Shown here piece by piece: positions 40,506-50,030 of a stretch of 64,000 bases of DNA (position 1 is its first letter; each line of letters opens with the position of its first letter). The stretch lies in assembly GCA_965240325.2 (NCBI GenBank), contig OZ251226.1, forward strand, positions 2,790,001 through 2,854,000, written 5' to 3'. The position numbers and the translations under genes are program-made. Origin of the DNA: Rebecca billardiae RCC1528 (taxonomy: Eukaryota; Haptophyta). Below the pieces are notes generated by a model. The model did not search any database. It saw nothing but the letters and a program-made list of their open reading frames with translations, and was not told where the DNA came from.

Positions 40506-40889
40506 GAGAGCGGACCGCTTCTCCGCGGTATGAACCCCGCCGCCCAATACTGTACGGTACTGTGCGTCTCTTATTCTTAGTAAACTGTACGACCGCCGTC
40601 CGCCGTATTGTCGTAACTTTACGTATCCTACAGCTTGTAACTAGCGGCGGAAAGATTGACGCCCGCCCGCCAACTGTCACCTTCTCGCCTGCCTGAGCTG
40701 TGTGCGTCTCTTATATTCTTAGTCAACTGTATCAGAGTCTGAGTCAGTCTTGTATGATGTACCATCGGCGACGGCTTCATGGGCGGTGACAGTTGGCGGG
40801 CGTCAATCTGCCTGCCTGAGCTGTGTTCTCTAATATTCTTAGTAAACTGTACCGCCTTGATTTATTAGAGGCGGATTGAATCCTCGCTC
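40506..40889. other. intergenic upstream of the Sel1-MYND gene
   Basis: 384 bp, filled largely by the repeat cluster above, and also the 3' end region of the Munc13-like gene. No gene seen. Confidence 0.55.
40561..40851. repeat. MITE-like cluster: inverted repeat flanked by direct repeats
   Basis: An inverted pair, GATTGACGCCCGCCCGCCAA at about 40654-40681 and its complement at 40785-40808, lies among three direct copies of a 30-bp unit (core ATTCTTAGTAAACTGTA, at 40561-40590, 40701-40731 and 40821-40851). A CTGCCTGAGCTGTG unit precedes two of the copies. The layout suggests a small non-autonomous element or repeated foldback insertion upstream of the Sel1-MYND gene. Confidence 0.75.
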
Positions 40890-43538
40890 CTAGTCGTATC
40901 GCGGCGAGTTGGCCGCCGACGAGTTTCGCGAGTTGTTGATGCGCGCGGCGAGGTCGGCGGCCGCGTTGGGCACGGCGGCGGCGCGCTGCACAATCTCCAT
41001 GTAGTTCTCCGGCAGCAGCTCGTCCGCGTGCACGTTGGTGTGCTCATGCCGCTGCAGCAGGTCGGTGAGCGCCTTGGCGTGCTCGCGCACCCAGCGGCGC
41101 GCGCTCTCGTCGGGCCGGTGCACGAGCACACGCGCAATGTTGTGCTGCGTGAGCGGCTTGAGACGGTCGCTCTCGGGCGCGGTGCCAAAGCGCGTGATCA
41201 GCCCGTCGGAGGAGACCTCGAAGAGCGAGAGCAGCGCGTGCAGCCGGCGCGTGACCATCTCGACGAGCTCCTCCGGCAGGCCCTGCGAGGAGGCGCGCGG
41301 CGCGCGGGCCGGCCGCCCCGAGCGCGCCGCTCAGCGGGAGGGCGGTGCGGTGCGGTGCGGTGGCGGCGCGCGCGTCCGCGCGCGCGGCGCGGCGTGCGGC
41401 GTGCGCGACGGCGCGCACCTGCGCCACGCCCCGCTCGTCGCGCGCGATGAAGAAGGCGCAGAGCGCCTCCGCGTCCGCTCGCAGCACGGGCGCGTCCGCG
41501 GACGTGAACACGCGCAGGTCGCCTGCGGGGCGCGGCGAGGTGCGGGCGCGCGGTGTGAGCGCGCCGCGCTCGCGCGCGCGCGCGTCCGAGCGTGCGCGCG
41601 CGCGCGCGCGCGCGCACGCGCGCACCGCCGTCGAGCAGCACGCGCTCGTAGACGCTGACCGCGCCGCAGCACAGGCCGAGGATGCAGTTCACGCGCGCGA
41701 CGGGCTCGGTGACCAGCGCGCACACCTCCTCGAGCGAGGGCGAGAGCAGCTCGTGCAGCCGCGCGCGCAGCGCGCCCTCGCGCACGCCGACCGGCTGCGC
41801 GTGCAGCCCCTCCAGCAGCCGCTCGCGCGTGTCAACAAAGCACACGCGCGTGCCGAGGTGCGCGGCGATCTCGCGCGCGCAGAGGCGGAGCGTGCCGTCG
41901 GACGCGCGGAGCAGCGTGCTCGCGTACCGCTGCCCCGTGCGCGGGTCCGCCTCGTCCTCGATCCGCAGCTCCGCCCAGCGGCCGATCACGAGGCCGCGCA
42001 GCTCGGCGAGCGAGGCGTGCGCAAACACAAGCGAGTTGATGCGCACGCACAGCTGGCGCACGGACACGCGCGCGGCGGCGGTGGAGCGGCGCGAGGCCTC
42101 GCGCGCGGCGGCGGCGGTGGCGCCGGGCGCGAGGCCGTCGGCGCCGCCCGCGCCGAGCGGCGCCATCCCCGCCATCTGCGGCATCTGCGGCATCTGCGGC
42201 ATCTGCGGCAGCGCGGGCATCGTCACGCGCACCGCGTCGCCCGCGCGCTTGAGCGTGCCGCGCGCCTTGTCGACCAGCAGCAGCTCCGGCCGCGGCTTGG
42301 GCGGGAGGAGGCGCGCGCGCGGGCCGAGCTGCTGCAGCATGCGGTTGGCGTACTGGTTGCAGATCAGGTCGGCCACGCGGCACACGTCGTGCGACCACTC
42401 CGCCGAGTGCGGCAGCGGCATCGAGAGGAACGCCCGGATCGTCTGGATGAAGAGCGAGAACAAGTCCACCACCGACGCGGCGTGCCAGCCGGCCGCGCCC
42501 GTCTCGTCGAGCGGCGCCCACGACTCCTCGGCGACGAGGAGCTGGAGGCGCGTGTGGAAGCGCGCGGACTGGTAGTTGATCCACTCGCGCGCGAGCGGCT
42601 CGAGCAGCGTGCGCGCCGGCAGCAGCGGCGCGTCGCGCGCGCCGTGCGCCATCAGCAGCGCGTCCAGCGACTCAAGCGCCGGCCAGAGCGGCAGCGAGCG
42701 CTCGAGCGCCTCCACCTGCTCCTCCGCGCGGCCGGCGCGCGGCGCGACGCCGGCGTCGACGGCGGCGCCGAGCTTGCGCAGCGAGGCGGCGGCGAGGCGG
42801 GCGTACGCGCCGGCGAAGAGCGCGAGCGGCACCGCCACCGCCGACGTGCGCGCCTCCGCGTCCGCCGCGCCGCCGCCCGCGCCCGTGTGCGCGCCGCCCG
42901 GCCCGGCCGCGCCGCCGCCGCCCACTGACGCAGCAAACGCGACGGCGCGCGCGCGCGGCGACTGCGGCGGCGGCGCGGCGGCGGGCGCGGCGGCGGCGCT
43001 CGACGCGCGCTTGACCGCGGGCGCGACGTACGGCTGCAGCGTCGGCCCAAAGTACCGCGCCTCCAGCACCGCCGCCTCGCCCAGCTGCGCCGTGAGCTCG
43101 GCAAGAGATTCTATTTCGAGCGGCGACGGCTCGTGCGCCAGCAGCCGGCGCAGCAGCGCGGCTGACGAGTCGCGCGCGCAGCACAGCAGCTCGGCGGAGA
43201 GCGCGGCGGCGGCGGGCTCGGGCGCGGGCGACCACGCCGCCGCCGCCGCCGCCGCCGCGCCGTTCGCGTCCGCGACGCCCGCCTCGATCGCCGCGTCCAC
43301 CGACGCGCCCGCCTCGAGCTGCGCGCGCCACGCGTCGCGCACCGCGCTCGCCTCGGCCAGCTTGGCGCGCGCCTTCGCCGCCTGCTGCTCGGAGACGGGC
43401 ACGCGCGCGAGGGCGGCCGCGGCCGCGCCCGCGCCGACGGCGCTCAGCTTGAGCGGCGGCGCCGCTGCTCCGCCGCCGTTCGCGCCCGCCTGACCGCCCG
43501 CACCCGCCGGCCCGTTGCCGCGCGGCGGCGGCGGCGGC

Positions 43539-43569
<31 letters not shown>

Positions 43570-46174
43570 GCTCGGGTGGCGTGCGCGCGGGCGAGCGCGC
43601 GCCCTGCCGGCCGGCGGCGGCGGCGTGCGCGCTGCCCTGCGCGGCGTGCGCGGCGAGGACCTCCTCGTACAGCTTGCACGCCACGCCCACCGCGCCGAGC
43701 TTCAGCCGCATGTTCGCCGCGGAGAGCACCGTCGCCCACGCCGGGTCGAGCGCGTGCGATCGCTCAAACAGCTCGGACGCGCGCCGAAAGTCGCCCTCCG
43801 AGTTGGCGGCCAGGCCGTCCTTGTACAGGCTGTCCGCGCGGAGCTTGCGCTGGTACGCGAGCTTGGCGGGCAGGACGGGCGTCGGCGCCGAGCCGCCCTC
43901 CGCCGCAGCCGCCTCCAGGTCCGCGTCCTCCGCCAGCGGGCCCGTCGGCCACACCAGCGCACGCGCCTCTGCGGACACCGCACTGTCGTCGACGCCGGCG
44001 AGCGCGCGCGCGCGCGCGCGCGGCGAGGGCGGCACGGAGGCGAGCGCGCTCGCGCCCGCGCGGATCGCGCCGACGACGGCGCGCGCGGCGCCGCCCGCGC
44101 GCTCGGGCTCCGCGCCCCACGGCGGCCACGCCGCGCCGCCGCCGCCGCCGCGCGCGCGCGCGAGAGAAAAGCCGCGCGTGTACGCGGCCGCGAACGCGGA
44201 GACGACGCGTCGGAACGTGGCGCGCGGGAGCGACTCGGCGTGCGCGTGGTGGTCGGAGAGCAGCGGGCGCGCCCAGACGCAGACGGCGGCGCACACGCGC
44301 GCCTCGAGCGCCGCGTCGAGCGCGGCCGCCTCCACCGGCGCGTGCTGCAGCGCGCGCACGCTGCGTGCCAGCATGGCTACCTCCAGTGCGCTCGCGGCTG
44401 GCGGCGCGCCCGCGCCGTGCGCGCCGCGCGCGCCCGCCGCCGCCGCGCCGGCCGCCGCGCCGGCGCGCGCGCAGCGCTCGGCGGCGAGCGCGGCGGCGAG
44501 GAGCTGGCGCCGCCGCTCGGGCACGTCCAGCGCGGGCACGAGCGGCGCGAGCATCCGCCGCGTCGCGCGCTCCGCGTCCAGCTCGAGCGCGCGCGCGCTC
44601 GCGGGCCCGCGATCCTCTGTCTCGGACGCGCCGCCGTCCGCGTCCATCGACGCGGCCGCGCGCGCCCACGCGCCCTCCTCGGCGACGGCGCCGCCGTCGG
44701 TGAGCGCGCCGGCGTCGTCGTCGTCGCCGCCCTCGTCGTCGATGTCCACGCCCGCGCCGCGCGCGCGGCCAAACCTGCGCCGCGCGCCGCGCGCCTCAGA
44801 CTGCGCCGGCAGCGTGCCGTGCCGCGCCGCCTCGCCCACCGCGTCGAGCGCGCGCGAGCGCGCGGCGCCGAGCAGCCACGCGCCGAACGCGCCGCAGAGG
44901 GGGAGGCGCTGCGCGAGGGCGGGCGGGCCGAGCCGCGAGCCCGCCGTGTCGAGCGCCGCGTACAGCTGCCACGCGCCCGCGTGCAGCTGCTGCACCGCCG
45001 ACGAGAACTTGGACTCGTCGAAGCGCGCGCCGGGCGCCGGCTGCGGCTGCGGCTGCGGCTCTGTGGGCGAGGGGACGAGGGAGGAGGCGCTGCCGCGCGA
45101 GCCGCTGCTCGAGTCGGAGCGCTGCAGCCGCGGGCGCGAGGCGCTGCGCGAGACGGGCAGCCAGTGCATCCGCCCCGTCCCCGCCGCCGTCGCGCCGCCC
45201 ACGCCGCGGCCGCGCGACGCCGCCAGCGCCACGCCGAGCGCGTCGCGGCGAGCGAGCTTGACGATGGCCGCGCGCACGGCGGCCGCGCTCGCCGGCTCGG
45301 CGCTGCCCGTGAGCGCGGGCACGCGGTAGCGCCGCGCGCCGGGCTCGCCCGCCTCCGCCTCCGCCTCGGCGAGCGCGCACACCAGCGCGCACGCCACGTG
45401 TGCCAGCCGGCGCTCCGCCCACGCCACAAACGCCTCGACGCCGCCGCCGTCGGCCGATCCGCCGTCTGCGCCCGCGCCCGGCGCGAAGTGGTGCGGGCGG
45501 CGCAGGGTGAGCAGGAGCAGGTGGTAGTGCGCCGAGGCGAGCACGCCGTCCGCGAACAGCCCGGACGCGCGCAGCTCCTCCGGCACGCGCATGCCCTCGC
45601 CGAGCGCGCGGTGCTCGCGCCGACTCAGCCCAAACGCCAGCCGCCACTCGTCCTCGGCCGAGAGGGCGCCGGCGAGCGCGCCCGTGCCGCCGCGCGCGCG
45701 CGCGGCGGCGAGGCGCTTGGTGGGCGAGCCGGCTGCGCCCGTGAGCCCGTACGAGTTCAGCCGGCCGAGCAGCGTCGCCGACGTCTCCTGCAGGCTGCCA
45801 AACGCGGCGGCAAAGGCCGTGCCGTTCGAAGGCGCGCGATCGTCGGCGGCGAGGCGCCCCGCGGCGGTGGCCGAGCGCGAGAGCGCGGGCTTGGTAGACG
45901 GCGCCGCCTCGTCCCCATCCGCGGCGCTAGTCGCCTTGCCCAGCGGCGCCTCACGCGCCGCCAGCGCGCGCTCCTGCGCCGCCTCGCGCGCCGCGGCCTC
46001 GGCCGTCGCGCTGTCACGCCGCTCGCGCTCGGCGAGGGCGACGAGCAGCGCCTCATACGTGAGCAGCTCGAGCTGCCGCTCTGTCAGCTTCCACGGCGCC
46101 AGGAACGGCAGCGCGCCCGACTCCGCGCCCGCCGCCGCCTCGAGCAACGAGGCGAGCGTTGTCGGCGGCGCCAT
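40890..46174 (-). CDS. PATROL1/DUF810-type Munc13-like (MUN-domain) protein
   Basis: Three exons, 46174-41626, 41522-41419 and 41282-40890, give 1681 residues (introns 103 and 136 bp, both GTGCGC donors). The N-terminus (LPFLAPWKLTERQLELLTYEALLVAL) matches the PF-x-L...E-x-x-x-x-A-Y-E-x-L opening of the plant PATROL1/DUF810 family. The C-terminal third carries the MUN region: SARFHTRLQLLVAEESW, SVVDLFSLFIQTIRAFL, INSLVFAHASLAELRG, then VYERVLLDGG/DLRVFTSADAPVLRADAEAL across the first junction, a close family match. Related proteins tether vesicles and deliver membrane proteins (proton ATPase in guard cells). The middle is long, Ala/Gly-rich, and includes one TPR-like pair near residue 820-860 (ADSLYKDGLAANSEGDFRRA). 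An in-frame QMP repeat is at about 42176-42210. Confidence 0.85.
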
Positions 46175-46899
46175 GGATCCAAGCAGATGCGCACACAACA
46201 CAGCTTGCTGGCGGCTGCGCGCTGGGCAGGAGGCTGGCGGCGCTCAAATCGGGCGGCGCACAGTTCCTTTTCCGCGGAAGCGTTGGTCGGTGACGACGAC
46301 GTTTTCGTGATGACGATGACGACGAGCAACGTGTGCGCCGGAACGCGACAACCCTCCGAGCACTCTACAACTCTGCTTCACATTCAACTTCTGTGAGTTC
46401 AAACCAGTGCGTGCTTGACATGCCGCGACTCAGTGGGCCGCGTGATTCGAACATCACGCGCACTCCGCCCAGCCGACGCGATGTAGCCAGCTGGTGTTGC
46501 CAGCGCCCAACACGCGCGCGGCCGTCATCGCCCCCGCGCATCTGGCCTGAAGAGAGCACTGCCGTGAGACGTGCATGCAGCCGATGCCGTTACTACGCCG
46601 TCGGCCCGGTCCGGTCTGGGCTCTGCCGTCTGCGTCTGCGGGTGTCTTTGTGGCGGCCAGTCAGACAGCGGTCGCCGCCAGGCGGGAGCCGCTGCGCCGC
46701 TTGCAGAGTTCGATTGGCGGCCACCGCACTAGATGGCCGCCGCGAGATGGCATGCGCGGGGGAGAGGACCCAGCGACGTCTTGTGTACGACCACAGCCCC
46801 CGTGCGCAAGCGCGCAGTGGGGCTGCGAGCACACGACTGGGCTCTCGCCGCTCCAGCGCCCGCGCAGGGGCCGGGCCACGCCCTCTGGCCCGCGCGCGC
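46175..46899. other. 725-bp intergenic stretch
   Basis: Between two minus-strand genes; holds the Munc13-like promoter and the oxidoreductase 3' UTR. A GTTCGAA-containing hairpin near 46440-46460 (minus strand) was examined as a tRNA and rejected. No gene seen. Confidence 0.5.
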
Positions 46900-48232
46900 C
46901 TACGCGGCCGGCATGCCCATGAGCTGCTTGGCCTTCCCGAACAGGCCCTGGCCGGCATCCTTGGCCGGCTTGCCGCCCGCGATCTCCTCGGACACCTCCG
47001 AGAAGCGCACCCACCGCTTCTCCTCCGCGGACTTGCCCGCGGCGATCGACATGACGAGCGCCATCAGCCCGTCCTCGCCCGAGCACGGCGACGGCTCGTC
47101 GTTGACGAGGCACTTGCAGAAGGCCTGCGTCTCGCGGACGTAGGCCTCCTTGTACCGCGACATGAAGAAGTCGTACGGCATGTCCGCGTTGCCCGTGAAG
47201 TCCTCCTTGAAGATGCGCGCGGTGTTCGGGTACATGTTGTCCGTGGCGATCATCCCTGGGCGTGGCGCGGGGCGGGGCGGCGGGCGGCGTGAGACGCGCG
47301 CCGTGCGGCGCTGCGCGGGCGGGCGCGACGAGGCGGCGCGGTGGCGCGCGTGCGGCGCGCGCACCCTTCGTGCCGAGCACCTCCGCGCGCTGGTCGTACC
47401 CGTACGGCGCCTGGCGGCACACGTCGATCACGGCGATCTTGTCCGCGGGGTACTTGACCATGATGGTCGCCGTGTCGTAAGACTCAGGGCCCGGCAGGTC
47501 CTTGATCGCAGGGTCGATCTGGCACGAGCCCGTCGCGAGGATCTCGATGGGCTCCTCGCCCATCAGAAAGCGCGTCATGTCCAGGTCGTGCACCGCCATG
47601 TCCTTGAAGATCCCGCCGCCGCCCTTGACGTACTCGAACGGCGGCGGCGCGGGGTCGCGCGAGCACAGCTTGACGGTGATCGTCTTGCCCACCTCGCCCG
47701 CCATGATCGCCTGCTTCACGCGCGCAAAGTTGGGGTCGAAGCGGCGCTGCAGCGCCGTCATCAGCTTGACGCCGGCCTTCTCGCAGCACTTGATCGCCTC
47801 GATCGTCTCCGGCAGGTCGGTCGCGATGGGCTTCTCGCAGAACACGTGCTTGCCCGCCTTGGCGCACGCCTTGATCTGCTGCGCGTGGAAGCTCGACGGC
47901 GAGCAGATCCAGACGGCCTCGACCTCCGGGTGGTTGATCACCTCCATGTCGTCGGCGGTGAAGTGCGGCACGTTGAACGCGGACGCAGCCTTCTGTGCCT
48001 TGGACACCGTCGGGTTGGAGATGATGATCGGCCGCGCCTCCGGGCACGCGTTGAGAGCCTCCAGGTGCACCAGGCCGATGCGGCCCGCGCCGATCACGCC
48101 CACCCCCAGTTCTCTCATGGCGATCGTCGCCGCGCGTGGCCGCGCGGGGCGAGCGACGTGCGCGCCCGGGGCCACGGCTGCATGCCCGACGACGGCCGCG
48201 GCCGCGGCGCCGACGAGGAGGACGACGGACAT
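46900..48232 (-). CDS. Gfo/Idh/MocA-family oxidoreductase, inositol 2-dehydrogenase-like
   Basis: Two exons, 48232-47365 and 47255-46900, phase-1 junction across a 109-bp GTGCGC...CAG intron, 407 residues. A leader (MSVVLLVGAAAAAVVGHAAVAP, then Arg/Pro-rich to about 38) suggests import into the secretory system or plastid. The Rossmann dinucleotide site is GVGVIGAGRIGLVHLEAL (about 43-60). CEKPIATD (132-139) supplies the catalytic Lys of the family. GGGIFKDMAVHDLDMTRFL matches the GG-x-x-x-D-x-x-x-HD-x-D active-site helix of myo-inositol 2-dehydrogenases. QRRFDPNF and the C-terminal EAYVRETQAFCKCLVNDE also fit. The reaction is probably NAD(P)-dependent oxidation of inositol or another cyclic or sugar alcohol; substrate is not determined by the sequence. 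Confidence 0.9.
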
Positions 48233-48472
48233 CGGTCAGGTCTCGGCGAGCCGAACCGGCAGAGTGGCTCCGCCGAGTGGCCCACCGCCCAATTGTTCAT
48301 GACCAATCGGCGTGCGGCTACTATCCGGAGATATCGGTCAGATCCTCCTGTTCGATACCCTCATTAGTCGAGTCTAATTAATTGACGGCCAGGCAACGGG
48401 CCAATGGCGTGACTCCGACGAACCCGAGACCCTGAACGTGAGGAACCCCATCCATGGCGGCGCGACTCATCC
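48233..48472. promoter_or_regulatory. 240-bp divergent promoter
   Basis: Between the oxidoreductase (minus) and PSTK (plus). An out-of-frame ATG at 48454 precedes the chosen PSTK start by 19 bp and would open a short upstream frame. AT-rich around 48365-48382. Confidence 0.45.
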
Positions 48473-49633
48473 ATGCCGAAGATGAGTCGGTGCGTGATCT
48501 GCTTCAGCGGTCTACCCGGCTCGGGGAAGAGCACGCTCGCGCGCGCGATCGCGGAGGATGCCCGGCCACTCGACGACGCGCTGCGCGAGCGCGGCATTCC
48601 CCCGGCGAGGGTGGTGGTCGTAAGCTATGACGAGCTCATGCGCGCACGCCAGGGCGACGGCGCCGCCGACGGCGGCTTCGACCCTGCCGCCTGGCGCGGC
48701 GCTCGTCGGGACGCGATTGCGCGCGCGCGCTCGGCGCTTGAGGCGCACACCGACCCCCGCGCCGCTCTCGCGAGCACCAGCGATGCCGGCGCACCCGCCG
48801 CCGACCAGCTCTCGCTGGCGATCATCCTGGATGACACGATGCACTACCGCTCGATGCGGCGCGAGGTGTTCCGCATGGCACGAGAGCTCTCGGCGGCGTT
48901 CGTGCACGTGCACGTCGACGCGCCCTTGGAGCTCGCCACCCGCCGGAACGCGGCTCGACCGGCGCACGCACGCGTGCCGCGCGCGCTCGTCGAGGAGACG
49001 GCGCACGTGCTCGAGCGCGCACAGCCCGACCGGCACCGCTGGGAGCGCACGACGCTCACGGTCGATGTCGCGCGCGACGCCGACGCCGCCGATGCGGGCG
49101 AGGGCGGGGCCGGCGGGCGTCGATCGAGCTGGGCCTCGTTGCTTGATCCGGCCGCGCTGGTGAGGGAATGGCTCGACAACCAGCTCGACCTGAGCGCGGA
49201 GCTCGCGGCGTGCGAGCAGAGCGCCGCGCTCGCCGACGCGAGTCGGGCTGCGACGATGGCGAGCGTGCCGCATCAGCTCGACCTGCGCTGCAGGCAGACG
49301 ATTGCGCGGACGGTCGGTGGGGCGGCCGGCGCGGCGCTGGGCCGCGACGACAAGCGCGCGCTGGCGGCGCGGCTCAACACGCTCCGAAAGGACGCGCTGA
49401 AGCACTGCAACCAGCACACGCCCTCGCCAGCAGGCGGAAGCACCGAGGGCGCCGAGTCGTCTGCTCGGCTTGCCGAGCGCGTCGAGCTGCTCGTGGACGA
49501 GGAGCACGAAAAGTTCGTGCACGAGTGCCACGCGGCCGTGCGGGCTGTGATGGGCGCAGCAGCTGACGACGTCACGACGACCGGGCCAGCCGTGCGTGAC
49601 CACAGCCACTCAGGTGACCGACACGGCGGATGA
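48473..49633 (+). CDS. PSTK: L-seryl-tRNA(Sec) kinase
   Basis: 386 residues, one exon. P-loop GLPGSGKST at residues 13-21, then VVVVSYDELM. The diagnostic segment LAIILDDTMHYRSMRREVFRMAR continues with AAFVHVHVDAPLELATRRNAAR, matching PSTK (DD-x-x-YRSMR and R-N-x-x-R). The enzyme phosphorylates Ser-tRNA(Sec), the step before SepSecS makes selenocysteinyl-tRNA, in the cytosol. The C-terminal half contains the tRNA-binding helices (RCRQTIARTVGGAAGAALGR, LAARLNTLRKDALKHCNQH, EEHEKFVHECHAAVRAVMG). The start at 48473 is first in frame; MSR at 48482 is an alternative. Its presence implies that in-frame UGA codons may be read as selenocysteine in this genome. Confidence 0.93.
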   Translation: MPKMSRCVICFSGLPGSGKSTLARAIAEDARPLDDALRERGIPPARVVVVSYDELMRARQGDGAADGGFDPAAWRGARRDAIARARSALEAHTDPRAALASTSDAGAPAADQLSLAIILDDTMHYRSMRREVFRMARELSAAFVHVHVDAPLELATRRNAARPAHARVPRALVEETAHVLERAQPDRHRWERTTLTVDVARDADAADAGEGGAGGRRSSWASLLDPAALVREWLDNQLDLSAELAACEQSAALADASRAATMASVPHQLDLRCRQTIARTVGGAAGAALGRDDKRALAARLNTLRKDALKHCNQHTPSPAGGSTEGAESSARLAERVELLVDEEHEKFVHECHAAVRAVMGAAADDVTTTGPAVRDHSHSGDRHGG

Positions 49634-50030
49634 ATACCGATGAGTCGTGGCGGCGGATGAGTCGTCGATACTGACGCGATACGTACTCGAATCATCTCGA
49701 TAATGATATATGGCGGCGATCGCGATCTGATGATAGCGCGTAGTGTCCTAAGCTAGCGTACTGCTATATATATAGCGCTAGCAGTACTACTATGCTGATG
49801 GCCTCTGGCTTCTAATCGGCGCGGAGCCAACCACTAACCAGCCGATTCAGGACCTCAGGGCGTCGCTGGCCCTGGGACACCAAAGGGGCCTTGAGCTGAT
49901 GTGAGCAGCAGTAGTGCCAGCTACTAGCTAGGCGGCCCGCCCCGGTGGCAGTATCTCGCGAGTCGCGAGCGAGCCGCGGCGGCGGCATCGACCGCTGCGC
50001 TTCAGCCCTGCTCTCCCACCCCCGACTGGC
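49634..50030. other. convergent intergenic stretch with AT palindromes
   Basis: 397 bp holding both 3' UTRs. Contains the palindrome GCTATATATATAGC at about 49763-49776 with GCTAGC-type sequence on both sides. No gene seen. Confidence 0.6.

Noticed and set aside
43625-46396. 923-codon plus-strand frame over the Munc13-like gene
   Set aside because: Antisense shadow; Arg/Ala/His-rich with no family match.
46430-46510. Possible minus-strand tRNA around GTTCGAATC
   Set aside because: The GTTCGAA lies in a simple 7-bp hairpin, but the 5-bp T-stem, D-arm and acceptor stem cannot be paired in tRNA register. tRNAscan-SE would confirm.
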